From NCBI RefSeq assembly GCF_000182645.1, contig NZ_ACQA01000002.1, positions 1,297,001 through 1,361,000 on the forward strand: 64,000 nucleotides of DNA, in the 5' to 3' direction. The position numbers and the translations under genes were made by a program. Positions 35,776 to 44,714 of this stretch are shown here, in pieces (the first letter of the stretch is position 1; every line of letters starts with the position of its first letter). The notes under the pieces were generated by a model, which was given only the letters and a program-made list of their open reading frames with translations, had not been told where the DNA came from and ran no database searches. The stretch is from Brucella intermedia LMG 3301. GTDB taxonomy: Bacteria > Pseudomonadota > Alphaproteobacteria > Rhizobiales > Rhizobiaceae.

Positions 35776-37365
35776 ATGCTTTTTGCCAAGGCCCCATCTG
35801 GCGGTTCGACGCCCATTGCCCGCAGGCTGCGATGCCTGTTTTTGTCGGGCGTCGCGCTGGCAATTTGTCATGGTTCTGCATTTGCCCAGGAAGCCTATCT
35901 GCGCGGAAGCGTTGCCGAGGACGTGCTTTCGGCCTCTTCGCCGGAGACATTGGCAAATCGCGGACTTGCCGCGCCGGGATATGATGACGGCTCTGGCGAG
36001 ACGACCGACAACGACAGTTACCCCCCGCCTGAAAACACCACGGCGGCAGACCCGGCCACTACAATCCAAACCGTTCCAACGGTTCCCGTGCCACAGGACC
36101 GCCAGCCCATTCCACCCGACAACATGCGTGTCGGTTCGGTCGATACCGAAGCGGGCGAGGAAACGGGGCGGGCACAGCGCGAAAATCTGCGGCAGTTGCC
36201 GGAGCAGGGGCGCGGTTCTACACAGGACGCTGATCCGTTCGCACCGCTCGGCATTCGCACCGGTTCGTTTGTCCTGCGACCCTCGCTCGAACAGGGTATC
36301 CGGGCTACCACCAACGGTGACAATAGCGCTGCCGGTTCCAGCGCCGTTCTCAACGAAACAACATTGCGGCTCAATGCGCAGTCGGACTGGGCACGCCATC
36401 AGGCAACGCTCGACGCATCAGGCACCTGGTCCAAATCCATTTCGGGAGAAGATGTTTCCGAACCGCGCGTTGATATTCAGGGTAAGCTTCGGCTCGATCT
36501 CGGCGACCAGACGACGGTCAATACCGGTGCCGGTTATCAGTTGCGCCGTGAAAGCGCGTCCAGCCCGAATGGGGTGGTCGGCGCGCTGCAACGCCCGCTG
36601 GTTCATACCCTCAACGGAAGTCTCGGCATCGAACGCGATATGGGCCTGCTCTTCGGCAGCGCCACCGGGCGGGTAGAGCACAATATCTATGGCGACGCCG
36701 AACTGTCGTCCGGCGGCACTGTCAGCCAGAAGGACCGCGATAACACCTATACCAGCATTACGCTGCGCGGCGGCTTCAGCCTGTCGCCGGCGATCAAACC
36801 CTTCGCGGAAGTCGAATTGGGCAAGCGCGTCTTCGACGAGAAAGTGGACAGCAACGGCTATGAACGCAGCGGATCGCAGTTCGCACTGCGCGGTGGCCTG
36901 ATGCTCGATATGGGCGAAAAGCTGAGCGGCGAGTTCGCTGCCGGATACATGCGCGCCAACAGCGATGATTCCCGTCTCGGCGACGTTAGCGGTCCGTCTG
37001 TCAATGCTGCGCTCAACTGGTCACCGCTGCGCGGAACCGATGTGCGCCTTTATGCCCAGAGTACGGTCGATACTTCCACCACGCCGGGTATTGCCGGGTC
37101 GCTTCTGCATTTCGCAAGCCTGGAGGTGAGCCGCCGCATACGTTCCGACCTTAGCCTCAATGGCAGGCTGGACGCGAATATCCGGCAGAACAAGGACGGG
37201 ACCGGCACCGACTACACCCTTGGCGCGCAGATTGGTGCAACCTACTGGATCAATCGGTTCGTCGGACTGGATGCGCGCCTGCGTCACGAATTCCTGACGA
37301 GCCGCATCTCCGACCGCGAATATAGAGCCGACAGTGTCTATCTTGGCGTGAAAGTTCAGCGCTAG
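35776..37365 (+). CDS. Outer-membrane beta-barrel protein
   Basis: A 529-residue secreted protein with signal peptide LRCLFLSGVALAICHGSAFA. Residues about 40-150 are Pro/Thr/Glu-rich and probably disordered. From about 160 on, alternating polar/hydrophobic strands such as FVLRPSLEQGIRATTNGDN, QATLDASGTWSKSI, KLRLDLGDQTTVNTGAGYQL and the final strand RADSVYLGVKVQR fit an outer-membrane beta-barrel of the kind found in Rhizobiales (BBP2-like). Function is unknown; surface-polysaccharide export or structural roles are guesses. Confidence 0.75.
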   Translation: MLFAKAPSGGSTPIARRLRCLFLSGVALAICHGSAFAQEAYLRGSVAEDVLSASSPETLANRGLAAPGYDDGSGETTDNDSYPPPENTTAADPATTIQTVPTVPVPQDRQPIPPDNMRVGSVDTEAGEETGRAQRENLRQLPEQGRGSTQDADPFAPLGIRTGSFVLRPSLEQGIRATTNGDNSAAGSSAVLNETTLRLNAQSDWARHQATLDASGTWSKSISGEDVSEPRVDIQGKLRLDLGDQTTVNTGAGYQLRRESASSPNGVVGALQRPLVHTLNGSLGIERDMGLLFGSATGRVEHNIYGDAELSSGGTVSQKDRDNTYTSITLRGGFSLSPAIKPFAEVELGKRVFDEKVDSNGYERSGSQFALRGGLMLDMGEKLSGEFAAGYMRANSDDSRLGDVSGPSVNAALNWSPLRGTDVRLYAQSTVDTSTTPGIAGSLLHFASLEVSRRIRSDLSLNGRLDANIRQNKDGTGTDYTLGAQIGATYWINRFVGLDARLRHEFLTSRISDREYRADSVYLGVKVQR

Positions 37366-37373
37366 AAAAGAGA

Positions 37374-37397
37374 ACGGCATCCCTTCCGGGATGCCGT
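37374..37397 (-). terminator. Terminator of the gluconate permease gene
   Basis: ACGGCATCCC and GGGATGCCGT form a 10-bp stem with a TTCC loop (37374-37397), placed between convergent stops. On the minus strand it is followed by TCTCTTTTC, a pyrimidine-rich tail. Confidence 0.75.
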
Positions 37398-37409
37398 GTC
37401 GTGGTGCGT

Positions 37410-38789
37410 TCAGGCGAGCCAGAACAGCAAACAGGCGATGCCGAATCCCAGAAGCCCGATAAGGGTTTCCAGAACCGTCCATGTTTTCAGCGTCGTCTTC
37501 ACATCCATGTTGAAGAAACGTCCGACCAGCCAGAAACCGGAATCGTTGACGTGGGACAGCATGACAGAACCCGCAGCAAGGGAGATCACCATCGCTGCGG
37601 TTTCAAGTCCGTGATATCCGGCAGCCTGAACGGCAGGCTGAACAAGCCCGGCAGCAGTGATCAGCGCCACTGTTGCCGACCCTTGTGCTACACGCAAAAT
37701 CGTTGCGAGCAGGAATCCCGCCACAATGACGGGCAATCCCGTATTCGCAAACGCGGTGGACAAGGCATCGCCAATGCCGGAAGCGCGCAGGACGCCGCCG
37801 AACATGCCGCCTGCTCCCGTGATCAGGATGATGGAGCAGACCGGGCCCAGCGCCGAATCGAGTATGCGTTCCACGCTGGCTGCATCTGTGCCGCGCCGTG
37901 GTCCCAGCACGTAGGAAGCCACCAGCACCGAAATAAGGAGAGCAACCGGCGTCGATCCAATCATTCGCGCGAGCTGATACCAGTTTGCATCGGCGCTGAC
38001 CCAGCCTTGCGCGCGGGCGAAGTCGAGACCCGTATTGATGAAAATGAGGACCAGCGGCAGAAGAAGAAGCAATACGACCAGGCTGGAACTCGGAGGGTTC
38101 GCCGCCTCTTCCACGTCCCTTCCGGCATCGAAATTGTCGGGGATGGGAAGATTGATCCGCTTGCCGATCCACGCACCGAAAAGGTGCCCGGCGATAAACC
38201 AGACCGGGATGACGACGACGATCCCGACGAGAATGAGAAGCCCCACGTCAGCGCCCAGAAGCTCGGATGCCGCGACCGGACCCGGATGCGGGGGCACGAA
38301 AACATGCATCACCGAAAAGGCTGCGGCAACCGGGATACCATAAAGCAGCAGGCTTCCCTTGAGGCGCCGCCCGACCGTGAAGACCACCGGGAGCATCACG
38401 ACCAGCCCCGCGTCGAAAAAGATCGGAAATCCGAAAATCAGCGATGCGATGCCAAGCGCCATGGGTGCGCGTTCTTCGCCGAAACGCCGGATGAGATCAT
38501 CGGCGAGCGCCTGCGCTCCGCCCGATATTTCAAGCAAACGGCCCAGCATCGCGCCAAGGCCGACCAGAAGCGCCACCCCGCCAAGGGTAGATCCGAAGGC
38601 CGATGTGATGGTGGTCAGGATGTTGCCCGCCGGGATGCCGGTCGCGAGTGCCGTTAAAAGACTGACGATCACAAGCGCCACGAAAGCATGAACGCGAAAC
38701 CGGATGATGAGCAAAAGCAATAAGAGGACAGCGCCAACCGCTATCGAGATGAGCGCACCCGCACCCATCGTCTGCTGGAATTCCTGCAT
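37410..38789 (-). CDS. GntP family gluconate:H+ symporter
   Basis: A 459-residue permease with about 12 to 14 membrane helices. The GntP signature is present: LVGLGAMLGRLLEISGGAQA, FGFPIFFDAGLVVMLPVVF, and HVFVPPHPGPVAASELLGAD. It probably imports gluconate or a related aldonate with protons. Together with KDPG aldolase (17913) it supports an Entner-Doudoroff route. A kinase gene is not in this window. The exact substrate is inferred. Confidence 0.9.
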   Translation of the reverse strand: MQEFQQTMGAGALISIAVGAVLLLLLLIIRFRVHAFVALVIVSLLTALATGIPAGNILTTITSAFGSTLGGVALLVGLGAMLGRLLEISGGAQALADDLIRRFGEERAPMALGIASLIFGFPIFFDAGLVVMLPVVFTVGRRLKGSLLLYGIPVAAAFSVMHVFVPPHPGPVAASELLGADVGLLILVGIVVVIPVWFIAGHLFGAWIGKRINLPIPDNFDAGRDVEEAANPPSSSLVVLLLLLPLVLIFINTGLDFARAQGWVSADANWYQLARMIGSTPVALLISVLVASYVLGPRRGTDAASVERILDSALGPVCSIILITGAGGMFGGVLRASGIGDALSTAFANTGLPVIVAGFLLATILRVAQGSATVALITAAGLVQPAVQAAGYHGLETAAMVISLAAGSVMLSHVNDSGFWLVGRFFNMDVKTTLKTWTVLETLIGLLGFGIACLLFWLA

Positions 38790-38826
38790 GCTTTATTCCT
38801 TATTTGGGGAGGAGCCCGTTTATCAT

Positions 38827-38870
38827 TGCGCCCAAAAATGTGTTTCACACTTTTTGGGATGCATACTAGG
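38827..38870. repeat. Partial intergenic repeat, copy F
   Basis: Only the 3' half of the repeat family is present: GCGCCCAAAAATGTGTTTCA then CACTTTTTGGGATGCATACTAG, matching the end of copy C (GTTTCACACTTTTCGGGATG). It lies just upstream of the gluconate permease gene. Confidence 0.6.
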
Positions 38871-38936
38871 CAAAATACCTACTATCGTCGTCCGGAAAAG
38901 CAAATTTCACGAAATAGTGCTCAAATCACAAAAAAA

Positions 38937-38956
38937 CGCCCCCTTTTCAGGGGGCG
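38937..38956 (-). terminator. Intrinsic terminator of galU
   Basis: CGCCCCC (38937-38943) and GGGGGCG (38950-38956) form a 7-bp stem with a 6-nt loop, followed on the minus strand by TTTTTTTG, a classic intrinsic terminator. Confidence 0.9.
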
Positions 38957-38981
38957 CCACCAGAGTCCAGACCGGATTTAA

Positions 38982-39875
38982 TCAGGCTGGCTTGATTGTA
39001 TTCAGCAGATGGCCGATGGAACCTTCCACCGAGGGGCGAATATCGTTGCGCCACAAGGCGAAAGCGACATTGGCTTCGATGAAGCCGGCCTTGGAGCCGC
39101 AGTCGAAGGTGAGGCCCTGATAATTGAAGCCGAAGAATTTCTGGGCGTCAGCAAGCTTCAGCATCGCATCGGTCAGCTGGATTTCATTGCCAGCACCTTT
39201 TTCCTGCTTGCTCAGAAGCTCGAAGATTTCCGGCTGCAGGATGTAGCGGCCATTGATGTAGAGGTTGGATGGCGCTGTGCCCTTGGCTGGCTTCTCGACC
39301 ATCTGCGTGATCTCGAAACCGCTGCCGACGGTTTCGCCCTTGCCCACGATGCCGTATTTATGCGCCTCTTCCGGATCGCATTCCTGCACGGCAACGACAT
39401 TGCCGCCGGTCTTTTCGTAAAGCTCGACCATTTCCTTCAGGCAGCCCTTCTTGGACTGCATGACCATGTCCGGCAACAGCAATGCAAACGGCTCGTCACC
39501 GACGAGTTCGCGCGCGCACCAGACCGCATGGCCAAGGCCGAGCGGCACCTGCTGGCGCGTGAAGCTGGTCGTTCCCGGCTGCGGCTGGATATCCTGGAGA
39601 TGCTCCAGTTCCGCCGTCTTGCCGCGCTCGGCGAGCGTGGAATAAAGCTCCACCTGCGCATCGAAATAGTCTTCGATAACTGCCTTGTTGCGTCCGGTGA
39701 CGAAAATCAGATGTTCGATACCAGCTTCGCGCGCCTCATCGACTACATACTGGATGACGGGCTTGTCGACGACCGTCAGCATTTCTTTCGGGATCGATTT
39801 GGTGGCGGGCAGGAAACGGGTGCCAAGACCTGCGACAGGGAACACGGCCTTGCGAATTTTTCGGATCGAACTCAT
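38982..39875 (-). CDS. galU: UTP-glucose-1-phosphate uridylyltransferase
   Basis: From ATG 39875 (GAGGAGAGGA directly upstream) the product is 297 residues. The nucleotide-binding segment is [20 protein letters not shown], with the catalytic [19 protein letters not shown] next and [10 protein letters not shown] and [12 protein letters not shown] later. It makes UDP-glucose for polysaccharide and glucan synthesis in the cytosol. The rhizobial name exoN is an equivalent. Confidence 0.95.
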   Translation of the reverse strand: MSSIRKIRKAVFPVAGLGTRFLPATKSIPKEMLTVVDKPVIQYVVDEAREAGIEHLIFVTGRNKAVIEDYFDAQVELYSTLAERGKTAELEHLQDIQPQPGTTSFTRQQVPLGLGHAVWCARELVGDEPFALLLPDMVMQSKKGCLKEMVELYEKTGGNVVAVQECDPEEAHKYGIVGKGETVGSGFEITQMVEKPAKGTAPSNLYINGRYILQPEIFELLSKQEKGAGNEIQLTDAMLKLADAQKFFGFNYQGLTFDCGSKAGFIEANVAFALWRNDIRPSVEGSIGHLLNTIKPA

Positions 39876-40254
39876 TCCTCTCCTCGATTTCACTATTTCA
39901 GATTTGCTATCAAAGCATTGAAACGACTGAATTTCAAATAAGGCCTTTTCATTAAAGAACGACGAAATTGCGGGACCGATCCCATCACATTCAATGACCC
40001 GCCCTTAATGTTGCTTGATTCAAAAATTTTTCGAAACTTCGGGCAAATTCTTACCTGAAGCGGCGATGGTAAACCAATTGCTAACCGACAGGTTCTAATT
40101 TGAACGTTCAACGGTTCGACCAGGAATTTTCCGCTGGCTCAAATTCAACACAGGATGGTATTAATTGATTAATGCAATCCGGAGCGAGCAGAATCCAGGT
40201 CGAAGGGAAACGCGCCGGTATCGGCTAAATTTGATTGCAGAAGGGAAACACAGA
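39876..40254. promoter_or_regulatory. Divergent promoter region of galU and the lytic transglycosylase
   Basis: The 379-bp AT-rich spacer has no gene signal. It should hold both promoters. Several TTAAT and ATTAA clusters occur (for example near 40155-40172), but no pair gives a full CtrA site or a confident -35/-10 pair. Confidence 0.35.
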
Positions 40255-41490
40255 ATGCTGCGATTTCCATTCACGGTGAGCCCGTCAATGAAGCTGAAAG
40301 CTGCAACGGTTGCGATAGCTGCGCTCGCCTCAACTCTTACGACCGGTTCTGCACTGGCTGATGCGCAATTTCGCCAATGGGTCGCGAGCTTCCGTCCTGT
40401 CGCCATAAAGGCAGGTGTTTCGCCTTCCACGTTCGACCGCGCATTTCGCGGCGTGGATGCGCCGGACCCGGTGGTGCTGCAGAAGGCGCGCTATCAGCCT
40501 GAATTTACCGAGCCTGTCTGGAACTACATCGACAATCGCGTGAACGAGCAGTCGGTCTCCGTTGGCCAGAGCATGGCCCGCAAATGGGGTCCGTGGCTCC
40601 AGCGCATCGAGCAGCGTTTCTCGGTTGACCGCAATATCCTGCTTGCGATCTGGTCGATGGAAAGTAATTACGGCGAAATCCTCAAGCGCGACGACGTCAT
40701 GCGGGATGCAGTGCGTTCGCTGGCAACGCTTGCCTATGCGGACCAGCGCCGCGCCAAGTACGGCCGCACGCAGCTCATTGCCGCAATGAAGATTCTCCAG
40801 ACCGGGGATATCGACCGCGGCCATCTTTCCGGCTCGTGGGCCGGTGCGCTCGGCCACACGCAATTCATCCCGACCAGCTATCAGGCTTATGCCGTCGACG
40901 TGGACGGAAATGGCAAGCGTGACATCTGGAACTCGGTTCCCGATGCGCTTGGTACGGCTGCGAACCTGCTGCATCGCAATGGCTGGCAGCCCGGCCGCAC
41001 CTGGGGCTACGAAGTCGCCCTGCCGCAGGGACGCAAGTTCCCCAACGGCTCGCTCTCGATTGCCGAGTGGCAGCAGATCGGCATTGTCCGGGCCAACGGA
41101 CGCCCGTTCCCCGATCCGAATGAAAAGGCGACACTGAAAGTACCCGATGGCCGTCAGGGGCCAGCCTTCCTAATGACGAAGAACTTCTTCGTGTTGAAGC
41201 GCTATAACAACGCCGACAAATATGCGCTGGCCGTGGGCCTGCTCGCGGACCGTATCGGCGGCTATCAGGGGCTTCGGCAGGACTGGAACCGCCCGTTCAC
41301 GCCCATTTCCATGAATGAGCGGCTGGAATTGCAGACCCATCTGAAGGCGCTCGGTTATTATGACGGCAATATCGACGGCAAGATCGGCTCCACCTCCCGG
41401 GCCGCCATCGAAGCCTTCCAGCAGCGGAATGGACTTCAGCCGGATGGCCATCCGAGCAAGGAAGTTCTGTCGGTCCTGCGCCGCCGTTAA
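40255..41490 (+). CDS. Lytic murein transglycosylase (MltB-like) with C-terminal peptidoglycan-binding domain
   Basis: From ATG 40255 (AAGGGAAACACAGA upstream) the product has 411 residues. A signal peptide ends near TTGSALADA. The catalytic domain has LLAIWSMESNYGE with the catalytic Glu, and GSWAGALGHTQFIPTSYQAY and DVDGNGKRDIWNSVPDALGT, typical of MltB-family SLT_2 enzymes. The C-terminal about 60 residues (LQTHLKALGYYDGNIDGKIG, AAIEAFQQRNGLQPDG) form a peptidoglycan-binding domain. It cleaves glycan strands in the periplasm, leaving 1,6-anhydro ends. No lipobox is seen, so it is soluble rather than membrane-bound. Confidence 0.92.
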   Translation: MLRFPFTVSPSMKLKAATVAIAALASTLTTGSALADAQFRQWVASFRPVAIKAGVSPSTFDRAFRGVDAPDPVVLQKARYQPEFTEPVWNYIDNRVNEQSVSVGQSMARKWGPWLQRIEQRFSVDRNILLAIWSMESNYGEILKRDDVMRDAVRSLATLAYADQRRAKYGRTQLIAAMKILQTGDIDRGHLSGSWAGALGHTQFIPTSYQAYAVDVDGNGKRDIWNSVPDALGTAANLLHRNGWQPGRTWGYEVALPQGRKFPNGSLSIAEWQQIGIVRANGRPFPDPNEKATLKVPDGRQGPAFLMTKNFFVLKRYNNADKYALAVGLLADRIGGYQGLRQDWNRPFTPISMNERLELQTHLKALGYYDGNIDGKIGSTSRAAIEAFQQRNGLQPDGHPSKEVLSVLRRR

Positions 41491-41505
41491 ACTGGCGAAT
41501 TGATC

Positions 41506-41546
41506 AAATGGGCGCGCTTCAACAGAAGTGCGCCCATTTTGTTTTT
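41506..41546 (+). terminator. Intrinsic terminator of the lytic transglycosylase gene
   Basis: AAATGGGCGCGCTTC (41506-41520) and GAAGTGCGCCCATTT (41525-41539) form a long stem with an AACA loop, followed by TGTTTTT. Confidence 0.92.
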
Positions 41547-41572
41547 CAACATCGTCGAGCTAATATACAGGC

Positions 41573-42733
41573 ATGAAGGCGAGACGAATGCACGAAAATC
41601 GAAAGTTGCGGAAGCTGATGAAAGCTGCTGGCATGGTGCTCGCACTGGCAGCGCTGCTGTTTTCAGCCGTCGCCACGGCCTCTGCGCAGGAGCGCCCGCG
41701 CACGCTTTTCGATCTGTTGTTCGGCCCCCGGCAAGCGCAACCGCAGCGGCAATATCAGCAGCCCGCTCCCCAGCGTGCACGGCCTAAGCCGAAACGACCC
41801 AAGGCGGCGTCGCCCGCATCACGCCCGACACCGCCGCCAGTGGCGAGCCCCGCTGTCGAATTCGTGGACAAGAAGCCGGATGCCAGGAAGATTCTGGTTG
41901 TCGGAGATTTCATTGGCAATGGTCTTGCGGAAGGGCTCGACCTTGCCTTCGCTTCTGACCCCGATCTCAAGGTCGTATCGCGCATAAACGGCTCTTCCGG
42001 CTTTGTCCGCAATGACCATTTCGACTGGCCAGACAATATCGGCAAGATACTGGATGAGGAGAAGCCTGCTGCCCTTGTCGTGATGATCGGCTCCAATGAC
42101 AGGCAGGCAATGACAGAGAAGGGCGTGAGCCTGCCGCCCCGGTCACCGGAATGGAATGAAGAATACCAGAAGCGCGTCGCGGCTTTCATCAAGGCGATCG
42201 GTGACCGGCACGTCCCGTTCGCCTGGATCGGCCAGCCGCCTTTCCGCCCGAAGGGCATGTCGCAGGACATGCTGGCGCTCAACGAAATCCACCGCACCGC
42301 CACCGAGAAGGCGGGAGGCAAATTCGCCGATGTCTGGGATGGTTTTGTCGATGAAGAAGGCAATTTTACCCAGACTGGCTTCGATATCAACGGCCAGACC
42401 GCACGCCTGCGCGGCAATGACGGCATCAACATCACTTCGGCAGGCAAGCGCAAGCTTGCTTTCTATGCCGAAAAACCGCTTCGCGCCTATCTCGGCGGGG
42501 CGAAGGAAGAGGATCAGACCCTGCCCGCGGCGGGCGCCCACGATCCGTCTAAACCGGTTGATCGCGTAGCGCCGGTCAGCATTCGCGATATCGACAAGGA
42601 TGAAAGCGGAGTCCTGCTGGGCGGCAGCCTCGCAGCGCGCCCGCAAGCCGCACGCCTCCCCCGAAATGACGGCAAGCCGTCCCCCGGTCGGGCAGATGAT
42701 TTTTCCTGGCCGCAGAAGAGCGCAAATCCCTAA
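41573..42733 (+). CDS. DUF459/SGNH-fold periplasmic protein lacking the nucleophile
   Basis: A 386-residue secreted protein with signal peptide AAGMVLALAALLFSAVATASA and a Pro/Gln/Arg-rich linker (about 50-95). The SGNH-like domain starts at KILVVGDFIGNG (about 106-117), where the usual block I Gly-Asp-Ser reads Gly-Asp-Phe. Block III is intact (MIGSNDRQ, 172-178), but block V, normally Asp-x-x-His, reads D283-G-I-N286 in NDGINITSAG. The Ser and His of the triad are therefore both absent in this alignment, and the protein is probably not a classical esterase. A role in the periplasm as a binding or scaffold protein is possible. ATG 41588 is an alternative start. Confidence 0.75.
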   Translation: MKARRMHENRKLRKLMKAAGMVLALAALLFSAVATASAQERPRTLFDLLFGPRQAQPQRQYQQPAPQRARPKPKRPKAASPASRPTPPPVASPAVEFVDKKPDARKILVVGDFIGNGLAEGLDLAFASDPDLKVVSRINGSSGFVRNDHFDWPDNIGKILDEEKPAALVVMIGSNDRQAMTEKGVSLPPRSPEWNEEYQKRVAAFIKAIGDRHVPFAWIGQPPFRPKGMSQDMLALNEIHRTATEKAGGKFADVWDGFVDEEGNFTQTGFDINGQTARLRGNDGINITSAGKRKLAFYAEKPLRAYLGGAKEEDQTLPAAGAHDPSKPVDRVAPVSIRDIDKDESGVLLGGSLAARPQAARLPRNDGKPSPGRADDFSWPQKSANP

Positions 42734-42956
42734 TTTCTGCACCCATATCAGTATGATTGAACTATCACCTAACTGATAGCCAGCGGCTTCCTCTACCCAA
42801 TATGATTCTAATTGCTACATTCCGCGCTGTTTCCAGAAGCGTCTGCATCGTCTATCAGGAGGCACCGTCGGCCTGAAAAGGCTCAAGGGAGGGCGCAATC
42901 ACTCGCATGAGCGGGGAATTGTTCTTGGCGTCCATCAGAAAACAAGAGGCGTTTGA

Positions 42957-44361
42957 ATGAATATTGCATCAAAGCCTTCTGTCGATCCACATCGGGAGGA
43001 GGAACCCCATCTTGCACGCAATCTGTCCAACAGGCACCTTCAGCTGATTGCCATTGGCGGGGCCATCGGCACCGGCCTTTTCATGGGCTCGGGCAAGACC
43101 ATTTCGCTGGCAGGCCCTTCGATCCTGCTCGTCTACGCGGTGATCGGCTTCATGCTGTTCTTCGTCATGCGCGCACTGGGCGAAATCCTGCTGTCCAATC
43201 TCGAATATCGCTCCTTCGCGGATTTCGCTGGCGATTATCTGGGGCCTTGGGCGCAGTTCTTCACCGGCTGGACCTATTGGCTTTGCTGGATTGTGACCGG
43301 CGTGGCCGATGTTGTCGCCGTTTCGGGCTATGTCTCGTTCTGGTTCCCGGAACTGGCGCTCTGGATACCGGCCCTCGGCCTGATTTTTACGCTTCTGGCG
43401 CTCAACCTGCCAACGGTGCGCAATTTCGGTGAAATCGAATTCTGGTTCGCTCTCATCAAGATCGTTGCCATTGTCGGCCTGATTATTGCCGGCGTCTACA
43501 TGCTCTCGACCGGCTTCACCCTGCCGAACGGCAGCCAAGCATCGGTCGCGCATCTTTGGAACCATGGCGGGTTCTTCCCCAATGGTTTCCTAGGCTTTGT
43601 CGCCGGTTTCCAGATCGCGGTCTTTGCTTTCGTCGGCATCGAACTGGTCGGCACCGCCGCTGCGGAAACCAAGGACCCCGTGCGCAATCTGCCCAAGGCG
43701 ATCAACTCCATTCCGATCCGCGTGGTGCTGTTCTATCTCGGCGCGCTCTTCGTCATCATCACCGTCATTCCCTGGGGATCAGGTTGACCCGAGTTCAAGC
43801 CCGTTCGTCGCCATGTTCTCGCTCGCTGGTCTCGGCATCGCCGCCCATGTCGTGAATTTCGTCGTGCTGACCTCGGCAACGTCGAGCGCGAATTCCGGCA
43901 TCTATTCGACGTCGCGCATGATCTACGGTCTCGCCACGTCCAAACTCGCGCCAAAGGCGTTCGGCAAGCTGAACAAGCGAAAAGTACCGGTCAACGCTCT
44001 GTTCTTCTCGTGCATTTTCCTGCTCGCAGGCGTGGTGCTGCTTTATGCTGGCCAGAGCATCATTGAAGCCTTCACCATCGTCACGACGATTTCGGCGTTG
44101 CTCTTCATCTTCATCTGGTCGGTCATTCTGGCGTCTTATCTTCAATATCGCCGCAAGCGCCCGGACCTGCATGAAAAGTCTACATTCAAGATGCCCGGTG
44201 GACGCGCAGCCGTTGTGATGGTTTTTGCCTTCTTCGCCTTCATTCTCTGGGCATTGGCACAAAAGCCGGATACTGCGGCAGCACTGAAAATCACGCCAGT
44301 GTGGTTCGTGCTTCTCGCCGTCGCTTATCTGGTGATGAAGTCACGGCGCAGCCAAAGCTGA
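42957..44361 (+). pseudogene. cycA: CycA-like amino-acid permease (D-Ser/D-Ala/Gly), frameshifted
   Basis: The first frame begins MNIASKPSVDPHREEEPHLA and reaches ALFVIITVIPWGSG before stopping at 43787; the second frame continues with DQVDPSSSPFVAMFSLAGLG and ends at 44361. Removing one G from the GGGG at 43774-43777 restores PWDQVDPSSSPFV, which fits the homologous region of E. coli CycA. The full protein has about 467 residues and 12 helices, with GGAIGTGLFMGSGKTISLAG in the first helix, as in the APC superfamily. If the lesion is real, only six or seven helices are made and transport is lost. Confidence 0.85.
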
Positions 44362-44366
44362 CCGGC

Positions 44367-44515
44367 TAGAGCGGTTCCTGTTCTAACAGAATCGCCGGAA
44401 CCGCTCTAACTATTTGTTTTATCGCATTATCCAACGCATCGAAGCGGGATAAGAAATCGGTCCAATGAACTGATTTCCCCGCGTAGACGTTTCACACTTT
44501 TGCTGGAAATGCTCC
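44367..44515. repeat. Intergenic palindromic repeat, full-length copy B
   Basis: This copy is nearly identical to the one at 5632: AGAGCGGTTCC ... GGAACCGCTCT, the same ACTATTTGTTTTATCGCATT spacer, ATGAACTGAT and the GTTTCACACTTTTGCTGGAA end. It lies between the permease stop and a terminator. Confidence 0.85.
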
Positions 44516-44523
44516 AAGATACG

Positions 44524-44558
44524 AAAAAGCCCGGAGGAGACCCCGGGTTTTTTATTTT
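44524..44558 (+). terminator. Intrinsic terminator after the permease gene
   Basis: AAAAAGCCCGG and CCGGGTTTTTT pair (with one G-U) around a short loop and run into TTTTATTTT. It would end transcription of the CycA-like gene. Confidence 0.85.
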
Positions 44559-44570
44559 CAGTGCGCTCTT

Positions 44571-44714
44571 TAAAGCTGATGAGATTGCGGCGCTGGCGAG
44601 CCGAAAATGGTGGAGTTTGAGAACCGGAGCGGAGTGTACTTAAAGGTACATGAGCACCGGAAGCGCAAAACAACGCCATTTGCAGGCCGCCAGAGGCGGA
44701 ATATCGCAGCTTTA
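44571..44714. repeat. Large imperfect palindromic element at the end of gltD
   Basis: The outer ends TAAAGCTG (44571) and CAGCTTTA (to 44714) are perfect reverse complements; inside are further pairings (GCGGCGCTGGC with GCCGCCAG) and a middle CCGGAGCGGAGTGTACTTAA next to GTACATGAGCACCGGAAGC. The element reaches into the gltD stop codon. The sequence looks like a conserved Rhizobiales intergenic element I have seen as multi-copy, but only one copy is in this window. It may be a transcript end structure. Confidence 0.45.

Noticed and set aside
42850..42956. GGAGGCACCGTCGG before the CycA-like gene, suggestive of a glycine riboswitch
   Set aside because: Only the GCACCG stretch matches; the GAAGG and CTCTCAGG parts of the aptamer are not present.
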